Origin: Candidatus Tayloriibacteriota bacterium
Lineage (GTDB): Bacteria > Patescibacteriota > Minisyncoccia > Phycocordibacterales > UBA11359
Reading direction: 5' to 3'
NCBI GenBank assembly: GCA_003455555.1
Contig: DMQX01000060.1
Coordinates: 1-5,298, forward strand
Length of the DNA stretch: 5,298 nt
Part shown: one piece after another, positions 4,566 to 5,298 of the stretch
How the letters are laid out: each line of letters begins with the position of its first letter
Numbering within the stretch: the first letter of the stretch is position 1
Notes under the pieces: model-generated
Seen by the model: the letters and a program-made list of their open reading frames with translations, nothing else
Told to the model about the DNA's origin: nothing
The model's database searches: none
Made by a program: the position numbers and the translations under genes

Positions 4566-5168
4566 ATGAAAGACAATATCGTCGCGACTGGCAAAGGAGT
4601 ATTCTCAAAGGAATCAAATCCGAAAGACAGAATTTTTACGGATCATAAAAAAATGGAACAACTTGTGTTTCATTGCCGAGGGTTGGGGCTTAAAATTGTT
4701 TTGACGCAAGGTAGTTACGATATGGTACACATTGGACACGGACGATATTTGGAAGATGCCAAGAAGAAAGGAGACTTGCTAATCGTCGGAGTTGATAGCG
4801 ACAAAAAAGTTAAACATCGAAAAGGCCCGGACCGACCAGTTGTGCCTCAAGACGAGCGCTTGGAGATGCTAACTCATATGCGTTCGGTTGACGCGGTTTT
4901 TCTCAAGGAACTTCATCACCCAAAATGGAGTTTGATCAAGACAATCAGGCCTGACGTGCTTATCGCTACCAAAGAAACTTATAGTAAGGCACAATTGAAA
5001 GAGTTGAAAAAATATTGCAAAGAGATAGTCGTTTTGGAACGACGTGCTACAACTTCCGCAAGTGCCAAGATCCGCAATCTTCAGATTAATACCGCCAAGA
5101 AACTTGGCCAAGCTTTGACGCCAAAGCTTATTAAAACTATCGAAGAAGTTTTGGCTGGAGTTAAATAA
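4566..5168 (+). CDS. RfaE2/HldE-C-like nucleotidyltransferase (cytidylyltransferase-like fold)
   Basis: The 200-residue protein belongs to the HIGH-type nucleotidyltransferases, which join a nucleoside monophosphate to a phosphorylated substrate and release pyrophosphate. Seen here: a beta strand and glycine-rich turn, KIVLTQGSYDMVHIGHGRYL (43-62), containing the H-I-G-H active-site motif (55-58); the substrate-loop segment R-K-G-P-D-R-P-V-V-P-Q-D-E-R (85-98); R-P-D-V-L-I-A (128-134); and a final T-T-S-A-S-A-K-I-R (162-170), where relatives carry a T-S-x-I-I-x-R-like motif. About 40 residues precede the core, an N-terminal extension relative to TagD-size relatives. The closest style is the ADP-heptose synthase C-terminal domain (RfaE2), but no heptose or lipopolysaccharide gene is nearby. 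TagD- or FAD synthetase-like roles are also possible, so the substrate is unknown. It follows dcd after 67 bp and precedes another gene by 15 bp. Confidence 0.85.
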   Translation: MKDNIVATGKGVFSKESNPKDRIFTDHKKMEQLVFHCRGLGLKIVLTQGSYDMVHIGHGRYLEDAKKKGDLLIVGVDSDKKVKHRKGPDRPVVPQDERLEMLTHMRSVDAVFLKELHHPKWSLIKTIRPDVLIATKETYSKAQLKELKKYCKEIVVLERRATTSASAKIRNLQINTAKKLGQALTPKLIKTIEEVLAGVK

Positions 5169-5183
5169 CAACTAAGCAAAAAA

Positions 5184-5298
5184 GTGACTAAAAATAAGGA
5201 AGTCCTAATTGCATATATACCTGTTCTGCATGAAGGGTATCGGAAATTGTTGGCGGCTCATCCTGAGGCGGAAGTTTTTGTTTTTGGTCCGGAAATTG
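5184..5298 (+). CDS. Start of an unidentified gene, cut by the window edge (possibly deaminase-related)
   Basis: A GTG at 5184 opens a frame of 38 codons running to the window end: VTKNKEVLIAYIPVLHEGYR (1-20), then K-L-L-A-A-H-P-E-A-E-V-F-V-F-G-P-E-I. It begins 15 bp after the nucleotidyltransferase stop, so the two are probably co-transcribed. No ATG is available in the frame, and only a weak purine run (AGCAAAAAA) precedes the GTG. The visible part looks like a beta strand (EVLIAYIPVL), a helix, then a second strand (EVFVFG), a Rossmann-like beginning. My memory suggests CPR proteins with this N-terminus carry a dCMP/cytidine deaminase-like domain further on. That would suit the dCTP deaminase upstream, but no catalytic motif lies inside the window, so function is left open. 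Confidence 0.7.
   Translation, partial: MTKNKEVLIAYIPVLHEGYRKLLAAHPEAEVFVFGPEI

Overview
The window looks like a piece of a small, reduced bacterial genome of the Candidate Phyla Radiation (Patescibacteria), most likely a Parcubacteria-type lineage. This is an inference from gene style and content: a minimal type IV pilin, a 59-residue SecE, an ORF6N-domain protein, the long two-domain form of dCTP deaminase, an orphan RfaE2-like nucleotidyltransferase, frequent lack of Shine-Dalgarno sequences, and putative promoters whose -10 boxes sit almost on the start codon. TGA acts as a normal stop (positions 228-230 and 3344-3346), which argues against the Gracilibacteria/Absconditabacteria code. Every supported gene is on the + strand.

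Layout. Positions 1-883 hold the end of a small membrane-anchored protein whose stop overlaps (ATGA) the start of a class III-signal type IV pilin-like protein. A short hairpin plus T-run terminator follows, and it sits immediately downstream of a good candidate promoter for the next operon. Positions 980-2202 are the conserved secE-nusG-rplK block (protein export, transcription elongation, ribosomal protein L11), closed by a clear intrinsic terminator at 2221-2244. The usual next gene, rplA (L1), is absent. In its place lies an accessory segment (2245-3346): a 117-bp element bounded by perfect 23-bp inverted repeats with a branched internal fold, an orphan three-helix membrane protein, and an ORF6N DNA-binding protein. 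The ORF6N coding sequence contains a perfect 35-nt palindrome.

Positions 3389-5298 look like a small nucleotide-metabolism cluster: a duplicated-fold dCTP deaminase, an HIGH-motif nucleotidyltransferase, and the first 38 codons of a third gene, 15 bp further on, which I suspect (from memory, weakly) belongs to a deaminase-like family. The promoters I propose for the dCTP deaminase and nucleotidyltransferase genes both carry GCCTA/TAGGC half-sites on the -10 box, which hints at shared control.

The most interesting items are the 117-bp inverted-repeat element, the palindrome inside the ORF6N gene, and the shared palindromic -10 regions. None of these can be called new without genome-wide searches.
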